A stretch of DNA of 64,000 bases, from the NCBI GenBank assembly GCA_018697195.1, contig CM031878.1, positions 37,208,283 to 37,272,282 on the forward strand. Reading direction: 5' to 3'. A program made the position numbers and the translations under genes. Shown here piece by piece: positions 8,977-22,082 of this stretch. Position 1 is the first letter of the stretch. Every line of letters begins with the position of its first letter. The stretch is from Certhia americana (lineage: Eukaryota > Chordata > Aves > Passeriformes > Certhiidae). Below the pieces are notes generated by a model. It was not told the DNA's origin. It did no database searches and saw only the letters and a program-made list of their open reading frames with translations.

Positions 8977-9339
8977 CAGACATGAAGAAAGAGATGTATA
9001 TGTGTTAACTGATCCTCTTCATTTAGGCTGGAGTTGGAGCTTCACTATTCCCTATGTCACTTATAAGGTAGATAAAAACCAGAAAACAAGAAATAGTAAG
9101 ATTTCTGCCAAATAGTTTTTTGAGTAGAAGGCAGCACAGTTAAAATGGTTTCCTGAGAGAGTGCAGGTGTGTTATATTCAGAATTCTTAGTATTCAGTGT
9201 TTTATACTGAGTATTTATCTTTGTAGCCAAGCTGGGGCTCCTTGAGGAAAGAGGGAAGGAAAGCTCATCTGGGACTTAGTGTGGGTTATCTGGAACAAGT
9301 ACTCCTCTTGTATTTTCCTCTTATATTGCAGTATATAAC
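8977..9339. other. Right flank of provirus, nothing recognised
   Basis: Ordinary AT-rich sequence with no gene, repeat or motif seen. Confidence 0.6.
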
Positions 9340-9512
9340 TAATATTATATTATATTATATTATATTATATTATAGCGTATTTTATTAATTTATATTATAT
9401 TATATTATATTATTTATATTATATTATATTATATTATATTAATAATTTATTATATTATTTATATTATATTATATTATATTATACTTATATTATCTTATAT
9501 TACATTATGTTG
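9340..9512. repeat. ATATT-type pentanucleotide array
   Basis: Imperfect tandem TATAT/ATATT units over about 170 bases, with occasional TTTATT variants. It is nearly pure A/T and self-complementary, so it can form cruciforms and is probably length-variable. Confidence 0.93.
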
Positions 9513-11681
9513 CACATTCCTCTGTAGAAAACCCATCATAGGTGTCTTGCTGGCTGAGGTTTTTCTGAAAGGAGCAGCATACTGCTTGGCTTAGTATGCC
9601 TTATATCATGTACTGACTATGCTGCAGGAAAGCCTTCTAGAAATCAGAAACAATCAGAAAGCAAAAGTTTTCATTGCCTTACCGAAGAGAGAAAGAAGCA
9701 AATTTCTAGAGAACATGCAGGTTTCTATCAGAAAGAAATCAGAATCAATCAGAAAGAAATACTTTTTCATTTTACATAAACCTACCCACATACAGATAGA
9801 ATCTGTCAGTTTTGTTCTGTTGTTTTATACAGATGAGCTCAGATGCAAATTTTTTCTAGCTTATCCAACAAACTACAAAGGAAAACACAGTGGAGAAAGA
9901 TTATAGCCTGGAAAACCTGTGAGAATTGAATTGTTCTCTCTCTTCCCTTCTGAACCCTTCTTCTCCTGTGTGACTGCAGACACAAGAGGCAACTGCTTAA
10001 CTCTTGCTTGGATGGGGGAGTAGTGAAGCACATGGGGGCCAGTCATTGTGCGAGACTACCAGGAGACCGAGCTAAGAGCACTGAAACCTTCCTCAAAACC
10101 AAACAAAGGAGAGAAGAAATGGACTGCAGCCACAAAAAGATAATATCCCTTCATTACATTTTAAAAATGTTTGCTGCTGGAGTGCAGCTTTATGAAGCGA
10201 GTACCTGCTTGACAATGTCACCCTGCTCCTGTTCTATGTGCTTTGTTGCTTCATTTATGAAAAACTGACATTTACAACGTAATTATTTTAAATTATTTGG
10301 GTTCTTTTATGTCTAAATGTGAACATTTTCAAAAGACCTTTTTTCATTAAAGTATATAAGGCAAATAAATGCAATATATTTTGGGCATTAGATCAGAAGA
10401 CTTTAGTTAGGTGTTTTTTTCCATGTCACCTCCTAAGGGAAGTACACATTAAATTGCATAGTTTGTGTGGCAAAATAAGTACAGCTTTTCATCACCAGTG
10501 GTTGTCAGAGAAAGCTTAGTTTTCTAATGGGACACACAATCTTCTGGATGGAGCTCTGAAAGCAATCTTCGGCCCAAATTCCATGTCAGGAGCTCATTCA
10601 GGGAGCTTTTTCAAGGGAAATAGAAGAATATTCCTTGTGTTCACAATTATTTAATGGAGAAACATCTAGATTGCTTTCAATTGTTACAAATTGGTGTGCT
10701 TCTGCAGTATTGTAAGTGTGTGCCTGCATTATGTGTATGTGCAAGCACAGATACAAAAAAATCCTCATGGTCTAACATCAGTTAAATGGAATATAGTCTG
10801 TGTTTTGGCTTAGATTGGCAAAGAGGAAATTAAATGCTTCAAAGGATTATTAGGACATTCTAAAAATTGGAACATTTAAACAAGAATAGAAAAACATGAA
10901 GTAGGACAAGAAGATGAAAGAGAAAGGCATGCATGTAAAACCAAACCAAACAGATAAGTGTCTTGCTTTCAGACATTCAGTAAACTTTCAGTTACTGGCA
11001 AACTTGGTCTTGACTGGCTGCCAATATGACCATTTTAAGACATGCAAGACTTTATAACCCAAGAAACACCTCAGATGAATTATTTAGCACTTTTCTCAAG
11101 TTCCCCCTTTCTCCTTCTAGTTCTAGCCTTAATATATTTCTTATATATGGGCATTTTTCTCCTACACACTCCCTCCCTTCCTAATTTTCATAATACAGGG
11201 ATTTGATTCAAAACCCACAGCTACATTAGGAAAGAACTAGGAGCTGCAGCTTCTGGGAAAGGGGAGTAGGAATACTCTGCCTGGAAGAAGCAGGGCCATT
11301 TTTTTTTTCCCCAGCTACTACAGAGCAATTTTTGTTTTGTTAGCAAGGAGATGATACATCTGACCTTCCTCCCTTGTTTCTTTTAAATGGTGGTGAAGGT
11401 AATCTGTATGGCTTAAGTTCTCAAAATGATCTTCGGCTAAGACATTGTATCCTTAAAAGTTACTCCAAAAATTACTCTAGAACCTCTGGAATGACATGTC
11501 TTAGTAAGCATAAACAAGACTAAGTATGCTCTTAATAAGCAGCTGATAAGAAAGTCAAGTCTTTGCCCTCAAACTGGGTTAACACTTGCCAAAGTAAAGC
11601 CCTGGCCTGCCAGAAAATGCTCAGAAGACAAAGACTGCTGTGTCCTAGCGCCTGACTGAAACAAGGCCTTAATTTTTAAAA
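9513..11681. other. Non-coding DNA, nothing recognised
   Basis: A 95-codon open frame at 9619-9906 arises partly from repeated ATCAGAAAGAAA-like units and has no recognised domain. No RNA gene, LTR or LINE was seen. Confidence 0.55.
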
Positions 11682-11685
11682 TTTT

Positions 11686-11716
<31 letters not shown>

Positions 11717-11740
11717 GGGAGAGGGGGAGGGGGGGGGGGC
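11682..11740. repeat. T-tract joined to long G-tract
   Basis: About 14 T followed by about 45 bases that are nearly all G (two interrupting A). The G-run could form a G-quadruplex and is prone to sequencing length error. Confidence 0.95.
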
Positions 11741-12752
11741 AGTTGTTCAGACCTTTTTTCTTACCTGCTAGCACTCCTTTGAGGATGGTATGTGATTTTA
11801 GCTTATGCTTCTGCTAAACAGCCCTCAGTAGTCTAATTTGTAATGTAGGCCTGGAGAAGCCCTAAAGTCAAATCCCATTATGATTACCTGGAGCGATTCT
11901 TGATTTTCATCTAAACAGCCCTATCTTTTGACATGACTTCCAAATATCTTCCCAAAATAGCTACATCCAGAATACTTCAGATTCTAGAACATTGCTGCAC
12001 ACGGGTTCATATTATTGTTCTTAGTTTAGCATGTTTCTCATACCTTTTTACAGCTGGTTGAACTATTTTTCTTGGAAATTAGTTACCTAGGAAACATTTC
12101 TTTTATGCAGAGTGAACCTGTATGTTTGTAACCTAAAAGTGAACCTATACGTTTGTAAACATAATGCTTTGCATATTTTTTCTGGATGATTTAATAAAAA
12201 TTTAGCCTTCAAGTTACTGATATGTTGTTTATATCAACTATTACGTTTGTTTTCTATTCTTAGTTCTTAAAACACCGTATTTTTATGGGTTTTGCAATTT
12301 TATTTTCTCAAGCTTGAAAACAACTGAAACAGATCATGCCAGTGTACTTATAGCTAGTAGCCTTTTTTGAAGTATAGCTCTAAGTATAGCTCCAGTTCCT
12401 TCTCCTCAAATAGGAATTTTTTCACTTGCAAATAGCAAGTTGTTCTAGGGAATAAAAATGTTCCAGCCAATTACCCAAGCCATTTCTGGTTTTGCACTCC
12501 TTTACTTAAAAGGCAATGAGACTTTCAACCAAACAACAAAGTTTATACCCTGTCCACAGTCATTTTAGAAATGTAAGCTATTTGAGCAGTTGAGGTTTTT
12601 TGATCTGTTTCTACAATAAAGAAGGATTTTCTTTTTCATGGATTTTATGAGTAATTACTCCCTTCATCCAGTGTCTTGTGCCCAGGTGTAGTAAATGAAC
12701 TCTTGAATACTGAGTTTTTCCATCACAGGTACCCCTTTTTCCCACCTTTCAT
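11741..12752. other. Non-coding DNA, nothing recognised
   Basis: AT-rich sequence without an open frame above 60 codons or any repeat I could name. Confidence 0.6.
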
Positions 12753-12849
12753 GTGGTAGCATTGTGCTACCACCACACTTTCCCTGTCACTGAGTCAGTG
12801 ATGTCAGCAGCAGCTGTGCTATATATAGTCCCAGATGACTGGGACTATA
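12753..12849. promoter_or_regulatory. Three perfect palindromes with AP-1 core and TATA-like sequence
   Basis: Arms 12753-12760/12766-12773 pair over 8 bases. CACTGA-G-TCAGTG at 12788-12800 is a 13-base palindrome containing the AP-1 site TGAGTCA (12791-12797). Arms 12824-12834/12839-12849 pair perfectly over 11 bases around a 4-base loop. A TATATATAG sequence overlaps the start of the last stem. Together they could be a small promoter or enhancer, or an RNA hairpin; no transcript is evident. Confidence 0.45.
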
Positions 12850-15800
12850 GGGTACATTTTTACTACATGAAGCAGATGCTCTTCTTTATTTAACACTGAT
12901 TAAAAATCAATCTGTCTTCTAAGTCTTCCCATCTGCAAAACACATAGGCTCAGGAAGTGTGGCTGGGATTTTGATTAAGTACATGTTTTCCTCTCCTCTT
13001 CTTTTAAAGGTATGAATGAAACATGAGGAAAATGACACCCAAACTTCCGTAGTGTGTGAAGATTTTAAAATACTCAGCCAACATTTTCTTTCTTTTTTTC
13101 TTCTTCAGCCATAGTAGATTATTTCTTACATCTGGGTTTCAGTAGAAACAGGAAGCTGATGAGTCAAATGTCCATAGGGATACCCTTATGGATATTTCAA
13201 AGATGTTGGCAAGAATGAGGTAAATCATCTCAAACCTCAGCTTTTGAGGTTTGGTGAAGAATGCACTGCTGAAAAGGCTTCAGAGAACTTTGGAGGAAGT
13301 CCCCTGGCAGGGAGATGGTCATTGAAATAGTCAAGTGATCTATAGTCACAGTTGCTTGAAGTCCACTCTAACTGCAATTATCAGTCGTTAACCACATCCA
13401 CTTGACAGAAAATGTCCACCTCCCTCAGTGACTTCATTAATGGCTTGGAAAAATATTGTAGAGAGCATAATTTATCTTCCAAGGTCATCACAATTTTGAG
13501 ACAATTATTCTTATCTTCCTGAAAGGGAGGAGAGAGTTTAAAGAGGGAGTGCAATTTCTGCTGTACTGTACGTGCTGATCTAGCTATTGACAGTATTTCA
13601 AGAAATTTTGCTGCATTTTCCTGGGTGACTAGTAGCTTAGCTAAGGGATGGGAAACTGTGTGAAACAAACTGGGATTTTGTTATTTTGTTACAGGCACAG
13701 AGAAGGTAAAACCTTAAAAACCCAGACACAAATACGTTTCCCATGGATAGTTCTCTTACTCCATGGAACCAGTCCTATGCATGTATTACACCATAATTAA
13801 AAGTCAATTAAAAACAGCTTTCCCAGCAGTCTACTTGACACTTGCACTGTAAAGACAGGAAAGTGAATTGCACAACAAAGTACAAAAGTTAACACAAACT
13901 AACTAATTAATGTAAAAACTGTCATGAACAGAATTGTGGTATTTTGCAGTAAAAATCTTCTATTTAGGACTCATTAAATTATGTGTCTAAGTAATAGGTA
14001 AAATAGTAAGATTATGCTTAGCTTGAGTAGTTTTATCTTTGGAGAGCTGAGTAAAGAATGTTTTATATGAGCTATTGCAACAAAACCAACATTCATTAGA
14101 GGAAAAAAAGAGTATAATCCAGCTGCGCCTTAGAGATCATCATAGTTTGGATATTCATTATTTCATCCATAGACTTGGTAAAATACACCTTGAAGACATG
14201 AAACACCAGGTCTGAAGTTGAACATGAACATGAAGTTCTAGGATCAGCACATGAAAACAATGAACTGCATGGCTTCACCTTTCGTTTCCTTTCTCCAACA
14301 AATATCGAGAAGCTGGAAGTCTAGGTAAATAAGAGTCAGACATATCAATTAATTTAGGAGGAAGCTGTTTTCAATTAAAATATGAAAAATCCCAATGGTA
14401 GATGTTTTAGTGTTTAGTTAAAAACAGAACAAAGATGGAAACCCAGCTCGATTTGTCTTTCTTTTTTTTTAAATTAAAATTGTCTTTTCTTTTTTTATGG
14501 TATTTGAGTCATGTTTTTCTTTACTATTGTTTGAGCTTTTTGAATTTTTTTTTCTTTCTTGTAAAACAGCATTATAAATTATGGGAAAATAGTCCTTTTT
14601 TAAAACTGCAATATGATGTAAAATTATGAAAATATATTAAACAGTTCAAATAAAAGAACCAAGCATGAAATCAGTGGAGGACCTGTTCACAGACATGTTT
14701 TCCCATATGAATGCAACAGATAAAAAAATGTAATAAATTCATTCATCTACACCCACTTTAAATATCTGAGCTGATCAGCAGTTTCACTGATGTGCGGCCA
14801 GACTTTGAAGTCTATCTTAGCTCTCTGGAATTCGACCAGCCACTTTCCAGACCATGTAATGCATTGCAGATCTTTCCACATTATGTATTCCAGATGGCCA
14901 TATTCTTTGTGCATTTTGCCTTTCTTATTTAGGTTACTGGGGTGATTTGGGAATAAACCTTGCATGCTACAAAGTGACAACTGACATATCCTTATGCTAT
15001 CATGCTGCTTAGATACCGATGATGGACTTTAATGAATGTTTATGACATTTGGGGTTGTTGTTTTTTCTACCCTCTTTCATTCACTTTTATGCCCCTGGAT
15101 AATAAGAAACTGAATGTGAGAGTCTTCATGCATCACATGGAAGGCTTGAGTTTCAGAGGTATGAGCACCCACACCTCTTCATGAAATTAATCATAGCTGG
15201 AAAAACTTAACACCTTTTGTAGATCAAGCCACTGGTGAATGCAAATTTCTCCTAGGATTTTCACAATAAGAAAAGCAGCCCATAAATTGAATTAGCTGAG
15301 GCCACCAAGCCTTCTTTAGGGACCAGGTTATCTATATCATTGCAATCTTCTGCCTAAGGTTGAATTCAGTCATTCTCACAGGCATCAGCAAGATCTTATC
15401 CACTGCCACCCAGAAAATAGCAGATAAGCAGCCAAGTAATATAAGGATCTTGTTCTCCTGAAAGATCTGAGAACACTGTATACCCTGGGAGATATATCTG
15501 TGTCATTTGTCACTCAGACCTCTAAATGGATCTTCACCTTCCACTTCATATTGTCTGTCTTACTACATGGATGTGGAACAAAGCCTTAGGCTTCCTAAGG
15601 CTACATGATTCTCACCTCCCTGCCCTCACTTTGCTCTCATCTCTCATTCCTTCCTTGAATCTTACAAGTCTGGAGAAGTTGGAATGCATTTGAAAAAATA
15701 TAACTCCAGGAACCACTACTTGTTCCATGCTTTACTATACTACATTAAATGGGGAAAAAAATAATTAAAAAAAGGCACAGACAACTATGAAAAGCCTTGA

Positions 15801-18749
15801 AGGAACATATATCTGAAACTTACAAACACTTAGGTACAAGCACAGACAAAACTGCCAAATGTTGGCAAAATCAGATGTTATTAGAAAATACCATCTAAAA
15901 CTTAATGCCACGTGGCTTGCTCAGTAAAGAAAATTTCATCATTGTAGACAAATTGTGTGCTTTATATGCAATGCCTCACACAACACTTCTCTTCAAAGAA
16001 AGATATTTCTGTAAGAGTTAGATAATTGAAATAGCTTGTTTCATATTGGTAGTCAGTTAATGCCATCTGGGAACACAGATTTAGCTGGAAAAAAACTGGG
16101 GGTTTTTTTCAAAAGGATATTTATTCTTTGTGCCACCTCCTGTGTCCACCGAAGCTTGTCCACCAGCACCAAAGCAACACCAGAAGAAGTACAGTGTGCA
16201 AAATTGAAATGGGACATGGGGTAAGAGCAGATATGTCAGGGGTACCAGAACCCATGCAGTTTTGTATTTTCCATCATTTTAACTGTTTACTTTGCAATAT
16301 GCCATCTTCCTTCAAAAATTTCATTACTGTCCCCTACTGTACAAAACACTATGGCCTTTTAAAATTCAAACTGATGAAAACTGATCTGCCAAATTACTAG
16401 GTTCCTGGCACAGCAAATGTCATTTAGGTTGTAAAGACAACAGTAATGGAAAACAAACTCCCCCACAGAGAAATCTCTGCTTCCCTATGGCCTGTGGCTG
16501 TTGTCCAGCCCCAAAAATGGCACTGTCTGATTTAGGTTATTTGTGACTACAGCTTGATGCACTTTACTGAGATGGGAGTAGCACACTACCTCCAAACATG
16601 GTTTTCTGTCTCCTGCCGGAGACATTTCCCAGCACTACCTCAGATGTCTTGTGGCTGCTGTCTTGGTCTTCTGGTGTTACTGTGAGAACCAAGTGCTCAC
16701 TAGGGCTCCAGTTTCCAGGAAAATTCTGTGATAAGGTGTTGGCATCACAAAGGTTGTCCCCAGAAGTAATGAGACTGCTTGACTATTTATTCTATGGTTT
16801 TCCTGAGTGTCCAGATACTCTCTTACACCCTCTAAAAAAGCATTTTTTTCAGCTCTCCATGTGCTTTTCTGGTACATATCAGAGGACAGAGATGCTACAA
16901 CTCTAATTGTAGAGGGACAGCATGGCTAGAAAGTGAAATTATGATAAAATTTCACCCCAGACACTGTCTTTTGTGCACAGATATTGCACAATTGTTTCCT
17001 TAGCTGTTGTATTTGCAAATAAGTTCTGTATTTACTCATGTTCCTTGTGTGGCAAGGACCACTTCAAGCCAGAGCAAATTAGGACCTCTCTGAACGTGGT
17101 GATAAAAAACCACAGCCCTTCCCAGTACGTTTCAGTGGTTGGTGGGGGTTTTTGCCAGCACTTGTGACTGAGCAGCTGCTAGCAAGGAAGAAATCCATGA
17201 AGTTGAAGAGTGCTTATTCCATGTTCTTTGAAAAATCTTTGCACCCAAAATAAGAAAGTTCAGCCCCCACAGACCAACTATTGTTTTCTGTGTTTGCTTA
17301 CCAAACAGGAAATCAGGCTATTTTCATATGTACCACAAGGTAAACCATCAAATGAAAATACAGCCTCCTACTTTAAAAGAGGAAATCTTTGCATAAATCT
17401 CCAAAAATCTTCTTGCTCTCTTGTTGGGGCTAAATGTTAATTTTTTAATTAGCAAAATTAAAATTTTCATGCTCAAGGGATGTGGCTCTTCAGCGTTGCT
17501 CTGTTCTAAGTCATTCTTTCTCAGTTTAGTATTTTGGGAATGAAAAAAATTCTTCAGTAAATTTTTGTATTCCTACAAACCGCCTTATTCCTCTTAATAC
17601 CTCTTAAAAGGTATTGGGAGGCGGGTACCTAGTTTAGTTCCTGTAGTTCTTATGCTGCTCATGCTTCTATTTTAATATCGTTATGTCCCCAAGGTGTTGT
17701 GAGACACAATTGCAATTGGAATGTAGATCCTTACATCTGCCCTGAGTTTGTTTTTTCAGCCTAATGCAGCTGCCACTGTCCCATACACAGCCCCCAGCTA
17801 AAGTGGGGAAGTGGGCAGGATCCAGTGCTTCACACAGACACAACATGTGAGCAAAAAAGAAAAGAATCCCACAAAACCAATACAAATTACTTAAGTTTGG
17901 TTTGCTTATACATGTTTTTGCATTACTACCATCAGAGTAGCCAAGCTGAGGATATATTTAGAGCTCTGAATGATGAGGCACAATGGTTCACAGGGTTACA
18001 TCTCTCCCATTGTACAGCTGATTGAGCCAAAACCAGTTAGCTGATAGAACCCATCAGCTCCTGCACCCTCACCTGGCCTGTGAATGGTGTCTGCCATCCA
18101 GGCAAGCCAGCAGCCTATCTACAGCCATGTCCTTGCAGGGACTATAGGAGAGGAACTGCACCACCTCCCTCAAGCTCTGTCATTCCTACTAGGGATTCAA
18201 ACCATATCTTTGCAATGTCCCTGGAAAGGCAATGAAGTGTTACTCTGAAACACGGTGTAAAGAAAAATTTCTCTAGGTCATGTAAGAAGTTTCTGTTGCA
18301 AGCAAAACAAGTGCAAATCTCTCATATCCATCTTGTCGCAATGTCTCTTTAAATAATGCATTTCTTTTGTAGCTGGAGCAGCCTTCAATGCTGAAACATT
18401 AGCTGCTTTTGGAAAAGAGTTTTATATATAGTGGTCTGAGTCAGAAAGGATTGAATTCCCCTTCATTGTGGGTATCACTTCTATATCATTCCACTTATTC
18501 CAAGATAGTGTAAACTGTGATGAGAAAATCTGCTCTGTTTAAAATATGTTGACCTTATTGTCTCTTATAACAATTATGCTTCAGCTGCACTTTACCTACA
18601 GTTGTCCAGCCACCTGATGCTGGAAAATCAAGGCCGGCACAGTATTAAGGGCCATTCACTAGTTACTATGGTCTGATTTCAATCCTAGTTAAATATCTTC
18701 CATGTTATTCCAGGGAAAACAGAGTAAGTTATCTGACAACAAAATGTGA
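12850..18749. other. Non-coding DNA with one small hairpin
   Basis: No gene recognised. A 9-bp perfect stem (13231-13239/13245-13253) is the only clear local structure. Open frames at 13381-13668 (minus, 95 codons) and 16598-16906 (plus, 102 codons) have no recognisable domain. T-rich low complexity occurs at 14461-14560. A short frame ending 16224 is followed by GTAAGAG, a donor-like sequence, but has no supporting exon features. Confidence 0.5.
13231..13253. repeat. 9-bp perfect inverted repeat
   Basis: CAAACCTCA and its complement TGAGGTTTG are separated by 5 bases. It may be chance. Confidence 0.6.
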
Positions 18750-18764
18750 TTTTTTTTTTTTTTT
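18750..18764. repeat. Poly-T tract
   Basis: An uninterrupted run of T; no associated retrocopy was recognised. Confidence 0.9.
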
Positions 18765-19822
18765 GTAACTGGTATTTCATTTACTGCTTATCCTGAAAGG
18801 CATTAAGGAGAAACAGTGCTAAAACTCAAGAGTTTATACATTTATTTAAAATCTGTGTCTAGGTCTTTGAATTGCTGTTGACAAAGTCTTCAGGATCACA
18901 AAAAGTACATAAAAGTAGGACTCATAACATGCACCCATCACACAGAGTTAATGAAGTTAATCCTTGCTCAGTTGCCTTGAAAATACCTGGTGCTCTGCTG
19001 CTCTGAACAGTATTCATACAGAAAAGTTCAGATTCTGTCCATCATTTTGAAAAATGGATTTCCCAAGGCATCTCTACTAGAAACAAAATAACACCAAGAG
19101 TTTTCCATCTTTTTTCTCAAACCATAAACTCTAAGACAAGAAGAATTTTATGAAGGGCCTGTACGTGTGTGTGTCCCTTCTCCTATGCACCTATGCCCAT
19201 CTCACAGACCTTCAGCGCTCCAAACCCTTAGCCCTGTGTTTGACACTGGCAACTGTTCAATAGTTCAGCATTTTGTGTCTCTCTCTGGAGTATTTGTAGA
19301 TCCCTGGTTTTCCACCTGGAGAGCAGGGGAGTCTGTGTTTGTGGGGATAGGGATGAGATATAGATGTGACCTCACATGTGCACCCACAGCAGATTTGTTA
19401 ACCTGAGTCTCCTCCAGCACTGTCTGCAAAATGTGTATGTAGGTAAGAGTTTTCTTAATTCAAGTGTCCTTGCTTGAACACTTCCATTATTACTGACAGG
19501 CTTGCTGCTGCTTATTAAAGAAGAAGCCCATGTGGTCACATTGACATATGCATGCCCTCAGTAAGGCCACAGCCCTACTGACTGGACTTTCAGAGGTACC
19601 CTAATGCACATGAGAAGGTCTGCTGCTCCAGACAGTACTGTCTCTAGAAATTCCACTTTGAGAATGGAACACAGGCCTAGTCTAAGGGTAGTGTGCTTTG
19701 CTTTGTTTAAGAGCAGAAGCAATGTCATAAACATGAAGAAGGGAAGAAACCATAGTGCTAAACATAAACCATACCAGTTATTGAAGACTATGCTGCAGTA
19801 ATCCAATCTGTTAGGGAAAAAT
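18765..19822. other. Non-coding DNA, nothing recognised
   Basis: No open frame with a domain and no nameable repeat. Confidence 0.6.
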
Positions 19823-19868
19823 AAAAAAAAAAAAAAAGGGGGGGTGGGGTTGGGGGGGGGGGGGGGGG
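19823..19868. repeat. A-tract joined to G-rich tract
   Basis: About 15 A followed by about 31 bases nearly all G (a few T). It is similar in design to the T/G junction at 11682-11740. G-quadruplex forming potential is evident. Confidence 0.95.
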
Positions 19869-20358
19869 AGGGAGAAGGGTAAATGGGGCTGACAAATGTT
19901 TACATACCAGAACCAGAATATAGGACCTCTAAAATGCACATGGAGCTAAGTGATCTGAGATCTGGTGTTACATGTATGTCAGTCAGTTCAAGAGTCAGGG
20001 ATCCAGTGTAACAGGGAAATTACTAATCAGTTCTCTACAGTCGAGGACTGTTTTCCAGTTATAAACAGCTTATTGCCAACATAAGGACATCACTCACAAT
20101 TGGGAATAGTCAAAGCTGTGTGATCAGCAAATTTTGAACACCACCAAATCCTTTTTCTTTCTGTATCACAGTCCCACTGATGATACTACTCAAATTTCAA
20201 ATCAATGTATGTCAAGAAATGCACACATCTTAGAAGAAGCAGAATTCATATCTTATTTGTATATTCTTTTCTGAATCCTGTGTCCATGATAAGTAAGAAG
20301 AAGAATTGAATGTCTGAAGATTGTCAGGCATTTGGGGACAGGAAATATTAGAAAGCTT
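19869..20358. other. Non-coding DNA, nothing recognised
   Basis: No gene or repeat seen. Confidence 0.6.
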
Positions 20359-20380
20359 CCCCCCCCCCCCCCCCCCCCCC
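20359..20380. repeat. Poly-C tract
   Basis: A run of about 22 C; i-motif/G-quadruplex potential on the two strands. Confidence 0.95.
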
Positions 20381-21089
20381 ATTGTAGTAAGAAGCTGAAA
20401 GGTTCCAATTACTCTTTCTAAAACAAGAGCAAAAAAAGTTAAATATTTAATATCCAGGATTAAAAAATAAATTAGCTGAATTCAATGTGTTTTACTATCC
20501 ATATATATATAAAGGTACAATGACAATGATGATACTGTATTAACACCAATGGTATCTTTGGGGTATAACCAAAGTCATGTCTCCATGGCAGCAGAACAGC
20601 AGTTCTCCTTCAGAGACACCACATAACAGGAATACTTGTAAAAATTTTGAAAAGGGAAATAATTTCAGGAAAAAGGAATAATTTTCACCTATACCATAGA
20701 AAGCTTTAGCCTCTGGTATTAATTTCTGTGTTGCAGCCTGTTACAGATGAAACATTTCAAGGACTCTGCTAAATGCTGGTAGCCTGTCTAAAGCTTCAGG
20801 ACAATTTTCAAGATGTTTATCCATAAGGGAAGGTGCTATTTTGGAAGAGAGTTTGTGAGCCTGGACACTTTGGAGCCATACCTCTTCTTCTTTCTTAGCA
20901 TCACCAAGGGGTGAGACAGGCTCTATCTTTTCTTGTCTTCTTAGTGTTCGCATATAGATTACAGACACTGCGCACAAATTTCTCCCATTCTTGTTTGAGG
21001 CCTTGCTGGTGCTACCTGACTTCTCACCTGGCACAAGTTCCAGAAGTTCACTGTGTGCCCTGTAAATTAATACCTTTTCCTCTGACTTA
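20381..21089. other. Non-coding DNA, nothing recognised
   Basis: Contains a 97-codon minus frame (20741-21034) with no recognisable domain. No other signal. Confidence 0.5.
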
Positions 21090-21425
21090 ATCCATGAATG
21101 TCATGGAGTGTCCTCTAGCTCTAGCAACATGAGGTTGATTGGACAGGATCCTCATATCCAAGTTATTCACTTCAGTTATGATTTTGTAGATTTGTCATAT
21201 CATATCCCAGCTCTCTCCTTTCTATGCCAGAGTCACACTCCTAAACCATTCTGCTAAGACTACTGATCTACCAGCCTAAGCATTTTGCTTTCCCTCGTAC
21301 ATTTCCAAGTACATTACACCCCTCTCTTGCTTCAGAGACATGCTCTGCATGCAACACTACAAGGCTTTATTAGGTGGCAAAACAATTTCCTCTGCCATTA
21401 GGATCCTTCCTGTTGATGCCAAATA
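21090..21425 (-). mobile_element. Ancient CR1/L3-type LINE fragment
   Basis: Read on the plus strand, it follows the complement of the 3' coding end of CR1/L3 LINEs. Phrases such as ATGATTTTGTAGATTTGTC, TCATATCCCAGCTC, TCCTTTCTATGCCAG and CTGCATGCAACACTACAAG align with the remembered consensus for this part. It is heavily diverged, with no open frame. It belongs to an old amniote-wide family rather than recent avian CR1. The ends are approximate. Confidence 0.6.
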
Positions 21426-22055
21426 TATATATATGGATTTTTTGGGATAGGTGGAAAGTTTTACTTAACTACAGTAGAGGAGAGACCAAAGTGTATCCAG
21501 AGACTTGAGGGCTTTGGCTGCACAGAATTAGCAGAGAGCATGTACAGAGAGGGAGCAGAGAGCTGATGAGAGTCATGGTTGGTGTGTCTGAGGACATAAA
21601 TAAGTCAAGTGCTTATGTCAAGTGCTTGTGTATGATGAAGTAACAGCTTTGAGAGAGAAGAAATCAGTACCAGCTTTTGTTCTGCATCCAGGTAGCCCAA
21701 AAGGTGGTAATTGCTTTGCAGTCTCTTCTGAAGAGGAACAGTGGCCTGGGCAAAGGGTTGCTGCGCTATTGCCATGTTTTTCTGTGGATAGCACTTATTG
21801 GCCTCAGACTGAAATGTTTTAAGATGAAAATTAAAAAAGAAAAATAGATGTCTCAATATTTAAACTTGGATTTTGTTTCATTTTCTTTCAGCAGTGAAAA
21901 CACATGTTTTTCAGCACACCACTCAGATATCTGGCCAGCTGGCTCACTTGCTTAGGGTGAGTTTTCAGTGTCTGGCAATGTCCTGAGGTATGACCTGTTA
22001 GTGGTCAGAGATCAGAGACTTGGTGTTCATGCTGTGAGATCACTCACAAACAGAT

Positions 22056-22082
22056 TTCCTGGCTCCTTGGAAGAGCCAGGAA
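22056..22082. repeat. 10-bp perfect inverted repeat
   Basis: TTCCTGGCTC and GAGCCAGGAA are separated by 7 bases, giving a stable stem-loop in DNA or RNA. Confidence 0.7.

Noticed and set aside
9340..9512. CRISPR-like or direct-repeat array
   Set aside because: Units are 5 bases with no spacers; a simple satellite in a vertebrate genome.
13381..13668. 95-codon minus frame, possible transposase or gag remnant
   Set aside because: No motif could be named; similarity impression not specific.
16036..16224. Possible exon ending in a GTAAGAG donor
   Set aside because: The acceptor side is not convincing and the peptide is unrecognised; donor-like words are common.
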